This document shows positions 48,307 to 56,988 of a stretch of 64,000 bases of DNA, one piece after another. The translations under genes and the position numbers were made by a program. Origin of the DNA: Prochlorococcus marinus str. SB (GTDB lineage Bacteria; Cyanobacteriota; Cyanobacteriia; PCC-6307; Cyanobiaceae); assembly GCF_000760115.1 (NCBI RefSeq), contig NZ_JNAS01000002.1:620001-684000 (forward strand), read 5' to 3'. Position 1 is the first letter of the stretch; the number at the start of each line of letters is the position of its first letter. Below the pieces are notes generated by a model, which worked only from the letters and a program-made list of their open reading frames with translations, had not been told where the DNA came from and did no database searches.

Positions 48307-49188
48307 TTATTGCATATTTTCTAATGACAAAATTAAGCTTCTAAGTACTTTGGCTGCAACTATGCTACTTACTCCGCTTTTATCAATTTCTGGAGATAAT
48401 TCCACAATATCTGAAGCCACAATTCTAAAGTCTTTTAAAGTTTTCAGTATTTCTTCAAAATCATTCCAAAAAAATCCTCCCGGTTCTGGAGTGCCTGTCC
48501 CTGCTAGTAAACTGGGATCAAACCAATCTAAATCAATTGTTAAGTAGATTGGAGACTTCTTGTATGGTAGAAGAGCTTGTTTTAACTCATATGCATTTCC
48601 GCCTGGACAAAAGTTAACTAATTGGTTGTTGTTATGCATAATTTCAAATTCTTCTTTAGTCCCACTTCTAATTCCTACTTGCAAAATTTTTTTTTCAGGT
48701 AGCACTTCTAAGCATCTTTTCATAGTACAAGCATGACTATGTTCATTCCCTATATATGATTCTCTTAAATCTGCATGAGCATCAAGTTGAACCAATATCA
48801 AATCTGGATATTTTTTTACTAATGCTTCAATAGCTCCTCTTGTAATAGAGTGTTCTCCTCCAATCATAATAGGACTAAGGCGTTTACTAATTAAATAATT
48901 TGTTGCTGATTTAACCGATTCAATAACGGACTTTGAGTCATTTTTATCAATTAGTATTGATCCAAAATCAACATACATAATATCCTCTAAGTCTTTTTTT
49001 ATTTTTGGACAATATGTTTCTAAACAAGAACTGACTTGTCTTATTGCTTCTGGACCAAATCTTGCTCCTGATTTAAACGAACATGTCCCGTCAAAATTAA
49101 CTCCAAATATACCAATTGAGCAATTCTCGGGACTTCTTTTTGCTCCCATATAAATTGCATTTTCGTTATCAAATAAATTTTTTGTCAT
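48307..49188 (-). CDS. speB: Agmatinase / ureohydrolase family protein
   Basis: Binuclear manganese (or nickel) hydrolase that releases urea from a guanidino substrate. The 293-residue protein has the three ureohydrolase metal motifs: GGEHSITRG, QLDAHADLRE and IDLDWFDPS. It lies 1 bp from speE, which favours agmatinase, since agmatine hydrolysis gives putrescine for SpeE. Relatives in cyanobacteria include arginase-like and guanidine-hydrolysing enzymes that share these motifs, so the substrate is not certain from sequence. Confidence 0.88.
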   Translation of the reverse strand: MTKNLFDNENAIYMGAKRSPENCSIGIFGVNFDGTCSFKSGARFGPEAIRQVSSCLETYCPKIKKDLEDIMYVDFGSILIDKNDSKSVIESVKSATNYLISKRLSPIMIGGEHSITRGAIEALVKKYPDLILVQLDAHADLRESYIGNEHSHACTMKRCLEVLPEKKILQVGIRSGTKEEFEIMHNNNQLVNFCPGGNAYELKQALLPYKKSPIYLTIDLDWFDPSLLAGTGTPEPGGFFWNDFEEILKTLKDFRIVASDIVELSPEIDKSGVSSIVAAKVLRSLILSLENMQ

Positions 49189-49189
49189 C

Positions 49190-50041
49190 TTATGAATCTA
49201 GTTCTTTTACAATTTTATTTGGCATCATTTTGAATGCTGCATTTTGAAAATTTAAATTCCAAATTTCACATCCTTTTTCTATTTTTAGGACTTCATCAAA
49301 ATTTTGCTTTGATAAATTTAGATCTTCTGAAGAAGCGAATGTCCAACTCCAAATCCCGCTTGGATATATAGGCACAAAGGAATACATAGTTTCAGAAACT
49401 TTAAATATATTTTTTAGGGTTTTCAAAATATTTATGTGAATATTTTTGAAGGATTCAGGAGATTCGCTTTGCGTTGCTAATATCCCCTTTGGTGTAAGTA
49501 TTCTTTTACATTCTTTATAAAAAGAATCTGAAAATAATAAATTTGAAAATTCTGAGGGATCTGAACAATCTATAAAAATAACGTCGTAAAAATTATCTCT
49601 TGTTTTTTTTACCCATTTAACACCATCATCAACATGTATTTCTAATCTTTTGTCATTCCACGCTTCTCCTCCAATTTCTTTTAAAAATTTTTTAGATATT
49701 TTGATTACCTCCTCATCAATTTCTACTAGATCAATTTTTGATATTTGAGAATACTTAACGCATTCTCTCGCTGTACCGCCGTCTCCTCCACCAATAATTA
49801 GTACATTAGATTTTTCGTCAATGCTACTTAATGCTGGATGTACAAGACACTCATGATAATATTTCTCGTCTTTTAGTGATGTCATCCAACAACCATCAAG
49901 CATTAAAGCTCTGCCATAGTATTCATTTTCGATAACAATAATTTCTTGATATTGTGATTTTTGTTTAATTAAAACATCTCCATTTAGACCGAATCTTGAG
50001 CCTTTATGATATTCATCTATCCATATTGAAATATTAGTCAT
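49190..50041 (-). CDS. speE: Polyamine aminopropyltransferase (spermidine synthase)
   Basis: Transfers aminopropyl from decarboxylated S-adenosylmethionine to putrescine. The 283-residue protein has the Rossmann-type donor site VLIIGGGDGGTARECVKY, the acidic LVEIDEEVI after it, and the DCSDPSEFS region that corresponds to the catalytic Asp loop. The N-terminal beta domain is short (IWIDEYHKGSRFGLN). It is flanked by mazG (7 bp upstream) and speB (1 bp downstream), probably one transcript. A separate speD was not seen. Confidence 0.95.
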   Translation of the reverse strand: MTNISIWIDEYHKGSRFGLNGDVLIKQKSQYQEIIVIENEYYGRALMLDGCWMTSLKDEKYYHECLVHPALSSIDEKSNVLIIGGGDGGTARECVKYSQISKIDLVEIDEEVIKISKKFLKEIGGEAWNDKRLEIHVDDGVKWVKKTRDNFYDVIFIDCSDPSEFSNLLFSDSFYKECKRILTPKGILATQSESPESFKNIHINILKTLKNIFKVSETMYSFVPIYPSGIWSWTFASSEDLNLSKQNFDEVLKIEKGCEIWNLNFQNAAFKMMPNKIVKELDS

Positions 50042-50048
50042 TTGCTTT

Positions 50049-50894
50049 TTAAGAATTTTTTCTTTTAAGTTTTTGCTTGGCTATTTGCCAAAGCCGTTGA
50101 AAGTCTTTAGGAGTTTGTTTTTTAATATTATCGCCTGCATGATGTTCAATGATTGAAAATCTGTCTAAAAATTTTTTATTAGTTTTTTGAAGAGCTGATT
50201 CAGGATTTATTTTTAAAAAGTTCGAGAGATTCAGAAGGGTAAAGTAAATATCTCCAAATTCATTTTTTATTTCTGAATCATTATTACTTTTAATTGCTTC
50301 CTTTAATTCATTAATTTCTTCTTCTAACTTATTAAAAATCTGATCAGCACTCTCCCATTTAAAACCATATTCTTTAACAAGATTTGTGATTTTATCTGTT
50401 CCAACTATCGGTGGTAAATTTTTGATTTTCATATTTAAATTTTTACTAATTGATGATTCCATATGAGGTGTTTCTTTTTCTGAATTTTTAATGTTTTCCC
50501 AAATCTTTTGCGATTTTTCTAGAGATACTTTCTCTTTTTTTTTAAAAATATATGGATGTCTATTAATAATTTTTTTGTTTAGATTTTTTATAACATCATT
50601 TAGTTCAAATTCTTTTTTTTCGTAACCGATTTCAGCATGAAGCATTACTTGTAATAAAAGATCTCCTAACTCTTCACATATTTTATCCGCCTTTTTTTCA
50701 TATACCGCATCTATAAACTCATTACTTTCTTCATGTAAAAATGGGATCAATGATTTATGAGACTGTATTTTCTGCCAAGGGCATCCCCAATTTTTATCTT
50801 TTAATGATTTGATATTGGATATCAAAATTTTAAAGCTTTCTAAAGTCTCTAAATTGGAATTTTTTTGTAAGTTATATCTATCGTTTGAGGACAT
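50049..50894 (-). CDS. mazG: MazG family nucleoside triphosphate pyrophosphohydrolase
   Basis: House-cleaning enzyme hydrolysing NTPs or alarmones. The 281-residue protein has two tandem MazG domains. The first (about 30-120) has WGCPWQKIQSHKSL, EESNEFIDAV and the metal-binding ELGDLLLQVMLHAEI. The second (about 170-260) has EEEINELKEAI and EFGDIYFTLLNL. This tandem form is the cellular type; cyanophages of these hosts carry a single-domain MazG. It heads the mazG-speE-speB run and is divergent from tRNA-Val across 98 bp. Confidence 0.94.
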   Translation of the reverse strand: MSSNDRYNLQKNSNLETLESFKILISNIKSLKDKNWGCPWQKIQSHKSLIPFLHEESNEFIDAVYEKKADKICEELGDLLLQVMLHAEIGYEKKEFELNDVIKNLNKKIINRHPYIFKKKEKVSLEKSQKIWENIKNSEKETPHMESSISKNLNMKIKNLPPIVGTDKITNLVKEYGFKWESADQIFNKLEEEINELKEAIKSNNDSEIKNEFGDIYFTLLNLSNFLKINPESALQKTNKKFLDRFSIIEHHAGDNIKKQTPKDFQRLWQIAKQKLKRKNS

Positions 50895-50992
50895 AGGATA
50901 TATTTTATTAATTTAATTTTGCCTCAATCATGAAATATTTAAATACTTAGTATAAATATTTCAACTTCATCTATTAGAATGATTTAGTATGA

Positions 50993-51064
<72 letters not shown>

Positions 51065-51079
51065 TTTATTGTTTTTCTA

Positions 51080-51421
51080 ATGACTGAGATCGTCAATTTT
51101 TCAATCAGTCAAAGCGCTGCTTCAGAACTATCTAGGCAAGCTTCTTTTGGAGGTTCTCCTGGAGAAATGTCGATTGATTTGGTAGAGGATAAAAATTGTT
51201 CCGAAGGATGGATGCATATCAAATTAAGGCCAGGTACATGTAATGGGTCCCCTATTTCAAGAACTGAAGGAGTAACTTTATACGCGGATCAAAAAAAGTT
51301 TAATTTACTTAAAGATTTAAAATTAGATTATTACGGTGATTTGAGCGGTGGTGGATTTCTTATTTCAACACCAAAAAATGCAAAACGTTGTTCCTGCGGT
51401 TCTGGCTTCAAACTTTTGTAG
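51080..51421 (+). CDS. A-type iron-sulfur carrier protein (IscA/SufA/HesB family)
   Basis: The 113-residue protein starts at ATG 51080 (MTEIVNFSIS). An earlier in-frame TTG at 51035 would lie inside the tRNA and is rejected. The three cluster-coordinating cysteines are C54 (GTCNGSP) and C104/C106 (CSCGSGF), matching the CXnCGC-type pattern of A-type carriers, with the GGGFLI segment just before. A-type proteins deliver 2Fe-2S or 4Fe-4S clusters or iron to target enzymes such as those of photosynthesis. The gene begins only 15 nt after tRNA-Val, so the mRNA 5' end may come from tRNA 3' processing. Confidence 0.9.
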   Translation: MTEIVNFSISQSAASELSRQASFGGSPGEMSIDLVEDKNCSEGWMHIKLRPGTCNGSPISRTEGVTLYADQKKFNLLKDLKLDYYGDLSGGGFLISTPKNAKRCSCGSGFKLL

Positions 51422-51518
51422 AATGGATGTGTCTTTTTTTGCAAACTAATATTATTTTCATTAATTGGCTGCTCTCAAGATAAAATAAACAGAAAGTTTA
51501 TTGAAATAAAATTTGAAC

Positions 51519-54272
51519 ATGACAGAGATGAATGATCAATTATCTTTAGAGAATTATTCACCTTTTGAAGTAGAGAAAAAGTGGCAAGAAAAATGGGAAA
51601 GTCTAAAAGCGTTTAGTCCTAACCCTGAGGATGATGGGGAGCCCTTTTGTATTGTTATTCCACCACCAAATGTAACTGGATCTTTACATATGGGGCATGC
51701 ATTTAATACGGCTTTGATAGATGTTGTAGTACGTTTTCAAAGACTTTTAGGTAAGAATGTTTTGTGCTTACCAGGTACTGATCATGCTTCAATAGCTGTT
51801 CAAACTATTCTTGAAAAACAATTAAAAAGTGAAGGCAAAACAAGCGAGGATATTGGAAGAGATGAATTTCTTAAAAGAGCATGGAACTGGAAAGAACAAA
51901 GTGGTGGAAGAATAGTTTCTCAATTAAAAAGGATAGGATATTCAGTTGACTGGACTAGAGAAAGATTTACTCTTGATCAAAAATTAAATGAAGCAGTTAT
52001 TGAGGCTTTTAATATTCTCTATAAAAAGAATTTAATTTATAGAGGCGAATATTTGGTTAATTGGTGTCCTGAATCTCAATCTGCCGTAAGTGATCTTGAA
52101 GTTGAAATGCAAGAAGTAAATGGTCATTTATGGCATTTTAAATACCCTTTAATTTCTAAAAGTGGTGAACAGTTAGACAAGTACTTAGAAGTTGCAACAA
52201 CAAGACCAGAAACTCTTTTGGGTGATACTGCTGTGGCAGTTAATCCTGATGATGATAGATATAAAGAATTTATTGGTGTCAAAGTAAAAGTCCCTTTCGT
52301 TGATAGAGAAATACCTATTATCGCTGATTCACATGTTGATAAAGATTTTGGTACAGGTTGTGTAAAGGTTACTCCAGCCCATGATCCAAATGATTTTGCA
52401 ATAGGAAAAAGGCATAATTTAAAACAGATTAATGTAATGAATAAAGATGGAACTTTAAATATTAATGCAGGTATTTTTCAAAATTTAGATAGATATGAGG
52501 CTAGAAAGAAAATTATCAAAGAATTGGATAACTTAGGCCTTTTGACAAAGATAGAGGATTATAAACATACTGTTCCTTTTTCTGATAGAGGTAAGGTTCC
52601 AATTGAACCTTTATTGTCAACACAATGGTTTTTGAAAATGGATGAAATATCAAAAGGATGTCTTAATGAAATTGATTCTAAAAAACCATCGTTTATTCCT
52701 CCACGTTGGGAGAAAGTTTATAAGGATTGGTTAGAGAAAATTAATGACTGGTGTATCAGTCGGCAATTGTGGTGGGGGCACCAAATACCAGCATGGTATG
52801 TTTTAGATGAATCTCAAGGCTCAATAGAACAAAATACTCCATATATCGTTGCAAGAAATGAAGAGGACGCCTTAATTGAAGCTAATAAAAAATTTGGACT
52901 AAATATTAAATTGGTGCGTGATAAAGATGTTTTGGATACATGGTTTTCAAGTGGTTTATGGCCTTTCTCAACCCTTGGTTGGCCAAATACAAATGATCTA
53001 GATTTTAAAAAATGGTATCCAAATAGCGTTCTTGTTACTGGTTTCGATATTATTTTCTTCTGGGTGGCCAGAATGACAATGATGGGCAATACTTTTACGA
53101 ATAATATTCCTTTTAAGGATGTTTATATTCATGGTCTAGTTCGAGATGAAAACAATAAAAAAATGAGTAAAAGTTCAGGTAATGGTATTGATCCAATACT
53201 ATTAATTGATAAATATGGTTCTGATGCTCTAAGATTTGCTTTAATTCGAGAAGTTGCAGGCGCTGGACAAGATATCCGGCTTGATTTTGATAGGAAAAAA
53301 GATACATCTTCAACTGTTGAAGCTTCAAGAAATTTTGCGAATAAATTATGGAATGCAACTAAATTTGTGTTAATCAATAAAACTTCTAATAATAATTCGC
53401 TTAATGAGAGTGATGAAACTTCTTTAGAGTTATGTGATAAGTGGATTTTATCGAAATTGAATCAGGTAAATATAAAAGTCGCTGCTTTGTTGAAAGAATA
53501 TAAATTGGGGGAATCTGCGAAACTTCTATATGAATTTACGTGGAATGATTTTTGTGACTGGTATGTAGAATTTGCTAAACAAAGGTTTAATAATAAAGAG
53601 ATTAATAATAAACAAATATCTGAAAAGGTTTTAATAAAAGTGCTCAATGATATTTTGGTGATGATTCATCCTTTTATGCCTCACATTACAGAAGAACTTT
53701 GGCATGTACTTCAACTTAAATCAGATAAAGAATTATTATCTCTTCAAAAATGGCCAACCCAAGAAAATAAATTTGTTGATAATAAGCTTGATAATTCTTT
53801 TCAGCAACTCTTTGAAATTATTAGATTGATTAGAAATTTGCGAGCTGAATTAGGCCTCAAGCCATCAGAAAAAGTTCCTGTTTACTTAATTTCAGATAAT
53901 GATGAATTGATTGATTTTCTAAAAATTTTAGTTGATGATATTCAAACCTTAACTAAATCTTCTGAAGTATTTATTTTTAAACCTAATGCTGTTGATAAAA
54001 AAGAGTTTGCTAAATCTTTTTCTGGGATAATTAGTGATCTAGAGGTTTACTTACCTTTTCAGGATTTTGTAAATATAGATGCATTAAAGGAAAGGTTAAA
54101 CAAGGATTTAAAAAAGGTGACTATTGAATTAGATAATTTAAAAAAGAGATTATCTAATAAAAATTTCGTGGATAAGGCTCCAAAAGATATTGTTGATGAA
54201 TGTAGATTTAAATTAAACGAAGGTTCGGTACAAATGGAGAGAATTACTAAAAAACTTGAACTTTTGAATTGA
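51519..54272 (+). CDS. valS: Valyl-tRNA synthetase
   Basis: Class I synthetase with editing domain, 917 residues. The start chosen is ATG 51519 (MTEMNDQ); the TTG two codons upstream and ATG 51528 are alternatives. The HIGH-type motif is HMGH at 57-60, the editing (CP1) domain covers about 190-340, and KMSKS is at 548-552. The C-terminal coiled coil is near 850-915 (RLNKDLKKVTIELDNLKKRL). It lies 97 bp after the A-type carrier gene and 455 bp after tRNA-Val, its own cognate tRNA. The next gene starts 2 bp after its stop. Confidence 0.97.
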   Translation: MTEMNDQLSLENYSPFEVEKKWQEKWESLKAFSPNPEDDGEPFCIVIPPPNVTGSLHMGHAFNTALIDVVVRFQRLLGKNVLCLPGTDHASIAVQTILEKQLKSEGKTSEDIGRDEFLKRAWNWKEQSGGRIVSQLKRIGYSVDWTRERFTLDQKLNEAVIEAFNILYKKNLIYRGEYLVNWCPESQSAVSDLEVEMQEVNGHLWHFKYPLISKSGEQLDKYLEVATTRPETLLGDTAVAVNPDDDRYKEFIGVKVKVPFVDREIPIIADSHVDKDFGTGCVKVTPAHDPNDFAIGKRHNLKQINVMNKDGTLNINAGIFQNLDRYEARKKIIKELDNLGLLTKIEDYKHTVPFSDRGKVPIEPLLSTQWFLKMDEISKGCLNEIDSKKPSFIPPRWEKVYKDWLEKINDWCISRQLWWGHQIPAWYVLDESQGSIEQNTPYIVARNEEDALIEANKKFGLNIKLVRDKDVLDTWFSSGLWPFSTLGWPNTNDLDFKKWYPNSVLVTGFDIIFFWVARMTMMGNTFTNNIPFKDVYIHGLVRDENNKKMSKSSGNGIDPILLIDKYGSDALRFALIREVAGAGQDIRLDFDRKKDTSSTVEASRNFANKLWNATKFVLINKTSNNNSLNESDETSLELCDKWILSKLNQVNIKVAALLKEYKLGESAKLLYEFTWNDFCDWYVEFAKQRFNNKEINNKQISEKVLIKVLNDILVMIHPFMPHITEELWHVLQLKSDKELLSLQKWPTQENKFVDNKLDNSFQQLFEIIRLIRNLRAELGLKPSEKVPVYLISDNDELIDFLKILVDDIQTLTKSSEVFIFKPNAVDKKEFAKSFSGIISDLEVYLPFQDFVNIDALKERLNKDLKKVTIELDNLKKRLSNKNFVDKAPKDIVDECRFKLNEGSVQMERITKKLELLN

Positions 54273-54274
54273 GA

Positions 54275-54871
54275 ATGAATATATTTCTTGAAAATATTTA
54301 TAATCTGTCTTTTTTTTTTAATACTGGAATTGGGATCTTTTCATTTGTTTGTATTTATATTTTAATTGTTTTATTAATACTTCCAGCTTCTTGGCTATCT
54401 TTATTATCAGGGTTTTTATATGGCTCATATTATGGTTCAATTATCGTTTTCATTTCTGCTTCAATAGGAGCATCAGTTGCTTTTTTTGTATCAAAAAGTT
54501 TTTTTGCAAAAAAGCTAAAAAATTTTTTTACCCGTTATCCAAAATTAAGTGTTATGGAAAAAGTAGTAGAAAAAGGCGGACTTAAATTAATTTTTTTAGC
54601 AAGATTATCGCCGATATTTCCCTTCAGTATTCTTAATTATTTTTATGGTTTGAATAATGTTAAATTTAGAGATTTCGCTCTTGGTCTTCTTGGAATAATT
54701 CCAGGAACTTTTCTTTATTGCTCAATAGGTAGTTTGGCAAAAAGTATTCAGGAGCTAAAAAATGTGCAATCGCCAAATAATTTATATATCACTATCGTTG
54801 GAATTATTTCAACTTTTTTAGTTGTATATTTCTCTGCTAAATACTCCAGAGAATATTTTCAAAACTCCTAA
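54275..54871 (+). CDS. TVP38/TMEM64 (DedA-superfamily) membrane protein
   Basis: The 198-residue product has five to six hydrophobic segments. I prefer ATG 54275 to the TTG at 54269, because it follows the valS stop by 2 bp. The diagnostic segments are LPASWLSLLSGFLYG near 38-52, GASVAFFVSKSF, and the reentrant motif FLARLSPIFPFSILNYFYGL near 109-128. It ends with GTFLYCSIGSLAKS. Members are envelope lipid-scramblase or transport-related proteins; the exact role is unknown. The 3' end is 4 nt from a convergent small gene. Confidence 0.85.
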   Translation: MNIFLENIYNLSFFFNTGIGIFSFVCIYILIVLLILPASWLSLLSGFLYGSYYGSIIVFISASIGASVAFFVSKSFFAKKLKNFFTRYPKLSVMEKVVEKGGLKLIFLARLSPIFPFSILNYFYGLNNVKFRDFALGLLGIIPGTFLYCSIGSLAKSIQELKNVQSPNNLYITIVGIISTFLVVYFSAKYSREYFQNS

Positions 54872-54875
54872 GAAT

Positions 54876-55028
54876 TTACTCTTTAATATTCCAATCTCTA
54901 ATAGATGCAATTAAGATAAACCAAAAAAGTCTAAATTTACCTAGTAAAGTTTTGTTGGCTTCTAATTCGATATATTTTGCCTGTCCACAAGGTGTTTTTA
55001 TGAAGTTGAAAACTGTTTTCTTCGTCAT
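54876..55028 (-). CDS. Small hypothetical protein (50 aa)
   Basis: Starts with ATG at 55028 and stops with TAA at 54876. The sequence has an N-terminal charged/beta part (TKKTVFNFIKTPCGQAKYIE) and a hydrophobic-basic second half (KFRLFWFILIASIRDWN). The single hydrophobic stretch could be one membrane helix or an amphipathic helix. Upstream, GAGAG sits 5 nt before the start and could be a weak ribosome binding site. It fills most of a 274-bp gap between the TVP38 and ligase genes. Composition looks like a protein, but no family is recognised. Confidence 0.5.
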   Translation of the reverse strand: MTKKTVFNFIKTPCGQAKYIELEANKTLLGKFRLFWFILIASIRDWNIKE

Positions 55029-55145
55029 AAGTCTCTCAAAAAGTCCTGATAATTATTCTTACATTTTATAGTCAAGATTTTCAGTTTATTTACTTAAAAA
55101 CCATATTTTTCATTGACTACTTTGTTGAATATTATTTTTTATAAT

Positions 55146-56474
55146 TTAAACTTTTTCTCCAGCTTTAAATCCTCTAAAGCATTTGAATCGAGGAAACCTA
55201 AGACTAAAAGCCACTGCATCCTTGGATTTAGTTTTAGCATCAGCTCTGATTTCTACAAGTTGACCAATAAGTTGATTCCGTTTTGTCCAATATTCTTCAC
55301 GTTGGATATCACTAAATCCGCTTCCACAACTAAGACTGTAATCATACCCATCATCTTCTCCTTCAACTATGATAGCTCCTAGTCTACCTTTATTGCGACC
55401 TGTACCTTCCTCAACCGATACAACCTTTAAAGTGACTTCAATGAAAGGTTTTGCTTTTAACCAACTGTGTGTTCTTTTACATTCATACATAGCATCAGGA
55501 TCTTTAATCATTACTCCTTCATATCCACCTTCCACTGCAGATTTATTAAGCTCTACAAATCTTTTCTGTCCCTCAATGGTGTCGAGATCTACATTTTCCC
55601 ATTCAAGTGTTTTTATATGTCTTAGAAGCATAGAATGTTTTGCAACCCATTCTTTAACTAATAAACTTCTTGCTGTTTGACTAGTGTTCCATCTTCCGTT
55701 TTGGAAGTTTTCAAGGGGACATAAGTCAAATAGGTGTAGAACTGCGTCTTTTGTTTGCTTGCCATCTTTTCTATGAACTTGTTTCATTAAATCCTGAAAG
55801 TTAGCGCTCATTACTTCACCATCTAGGACTAAGTCATGAGGTGGAGGATCCTCTTTTAAGACGTTTTCTATTTCCGAGATAATATGACCAAAATTATGGA
55901 ATTGTTTCCCATTGCGAGAAAACATTTCTACTTTATTTTGTCTAATAATAGTTAAGACGCGCACACCATCTAATTTGATTTCAATTTGCTTTTTTCCTAT
56001 CATTTTTTTTTCATGATTTGCACTGTCATGGGCTAAGGGACAAGAAAAAATAGGAATCGCATATTTGGGAAATTTCTTGGCTATCTTATTGATTGTTTTT
56101 TCAGATACACCACATCTAAGATCTTTAATTAAAACTCGTCTATAAAATCCATTCCACTCTTCTTTTGTGGCAGATTCCATAGCCTTAATAATTGCATCGC
56201 GAGCAGCGTGACCAGTAAGTTCTCTTTGAATAAGCTTATTTGCTAATTTCCTAAAATCTTTCCAAAAAAAATTTTGACTTTTTTCACTCTCTTTTTCAGG
56301 AACAATTTTTACACCAAAAGTTACCAATGGATCAAGTGCCATACGGATTCCCTCGAAAAAATCATCTAGACCTTGTTCCATTGCTTCTGAGATGATTTTT
56401 TCTTTATCTAATCTACTTGGGTGTAATTCTAATTGATGTATTATCTCTTCTTTAAACAATTGTTTTTGCCTCAC
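55146..56474 (-). CDS. ATP-dependent DNA ligase, phage T4-like
   Basis: The 442-residue protein is a nucleotidyltransferase-superfamily DNA ligase. Motif I is EIKLDGVRV with the nucleophile lysine K167; motif III contains VLDGEVMSA, motif IV is GYEGVMIKDPD, and motif V is WLKAKPF. The C-terminal OB domain has GAIIVEGEDDGYDYSL. The N-terminal 150 residues are helical and contain RELTGHAARDAIIKAM and YRRVLIKDLRCGVS, which line up with the corresponding segments of T4 gp30 (KLTGNAAIEEL and LRRVMMRDLECGAS, recalled). The cellular replicative ligase in bacteria is NAD-dependent LigA, so this is an extra ligase, probably for repair, or an exchange product with cyanophage. No phage genes flank it. 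Confidence 0.9.
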   Translation of the reverse strand: MRQKQLFKEEIIHQLELHPSRLDKEKIISEAMEQGLDDFFEGIRMALDPLVTFGVKIVPEKESEKSQNFFWKDFRKLANKLIQRELTGHAARDAIIKAMESATKEEWNGFYRRVLIKDLRCGVSEKTINKIAKKFPKYAIPIFSCPLAHDSANHEKKMIGKKQIEIKLDGVRVLTIIRQNKVEMFSRNGKQFHNFGHIISEIENVLKEDPPPHDLVLDGEVMSANFQDLMKQVHRKDGKQTKDAVLHLFDLCPLENFQNGRWNTSQTARSLLVKEWVAKHSMLLRHIKTLEWENVDLDTIEGQKRFVELNKSAVEGGYEGVMIKDPDAMYECKRTHSWLKAKPFIEVTLKVVSVEEGTGRNKGRLGAIIVEGEDDGYDYSLSCGSGFSDIQREEYWTKRNQLIGQLVEIRADAKTKSKDAVAFSLRFPRFKCFRGFKAGEKV

Positions 56475-56483
56475 AAGAAACTA

Positions 56484-56903
56484 TTAATTCACTTTTGCTA
56501 TTCTGTCTATTTTCCAATCATTTTCAGTTTTTGCGAAGGTAAAGTCTAATGGGAGCTCGTCTTGTTTATCTTCTGATTTTAAATTCAAAGTTATTATGAT
56601 TTGATCTTCTTGGACTCTAGGTCTTCCTGATTTTAAATTTCTGTATTTATTGAGGTTTAAACTAGCTAAAAATTTAAGAAAGTCTTGGCGCTTCACATGA
56701 GTTTTATAAGTTTTTGTAGTCAAACCATACGCTGCATCAATTCTTCCTGCAGCTATTTGATCAAAAAACTTTCTTACTAATGGATTAATTCCTCTGGCGC
56801 TTATAACTAATTTGACTGCATTAAAAGTCCAAAAAGAAACTAGTACCGCTCCGCCAACTAATAATGCTTTGATTCCGATATCTTTAACTAGTGTTGCATC
56901 CAT
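56484..56903 (-). CDS. Small membrane-anchored protein with NTF2-like domain, function unknown
   Basis: The 139-residue product has one N-terminal membrane helix (about 10-33: GIKALLVGGAVLVSFWTFNAV) and then a soluble domain: FFDQIAAGRIDAAYGLTTKTYK and RQDFLKFLASLN, ending with strands ITLNLKSEDK and LDFTFAKTENDWKIDRI. This pattern is that of NTF2-like or DUF4864-like lipid-anchored proteins. It is 9 bp upstream of the DNA ligase gene on the same strand, and so may be co-transcribed with it, and divergent from the SprT-like gene. I do not assign a function. Confidence 0.72.
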   Translation of the reverse strand: MDATLVKDIGIKALLVGGAVLVSFWTFNAVKLVISARGINPLVRKFFDQIAAGRIDAAYGLTTKTYKTHVKRQDFLKFLASLNLNKYRNLKSGRPRVQEDQIIITLNLKSEDKQDELPLDFTFAKTENDWKIDRIAKVN

Positions 56904-56988
56904 GTTGATTTGAGTTTTTTATTACTTTAAGAAAAGAAATCGTTTTTGATGGCTTTTTTTGTCAAAATAATACTAATTTTAATCCATA

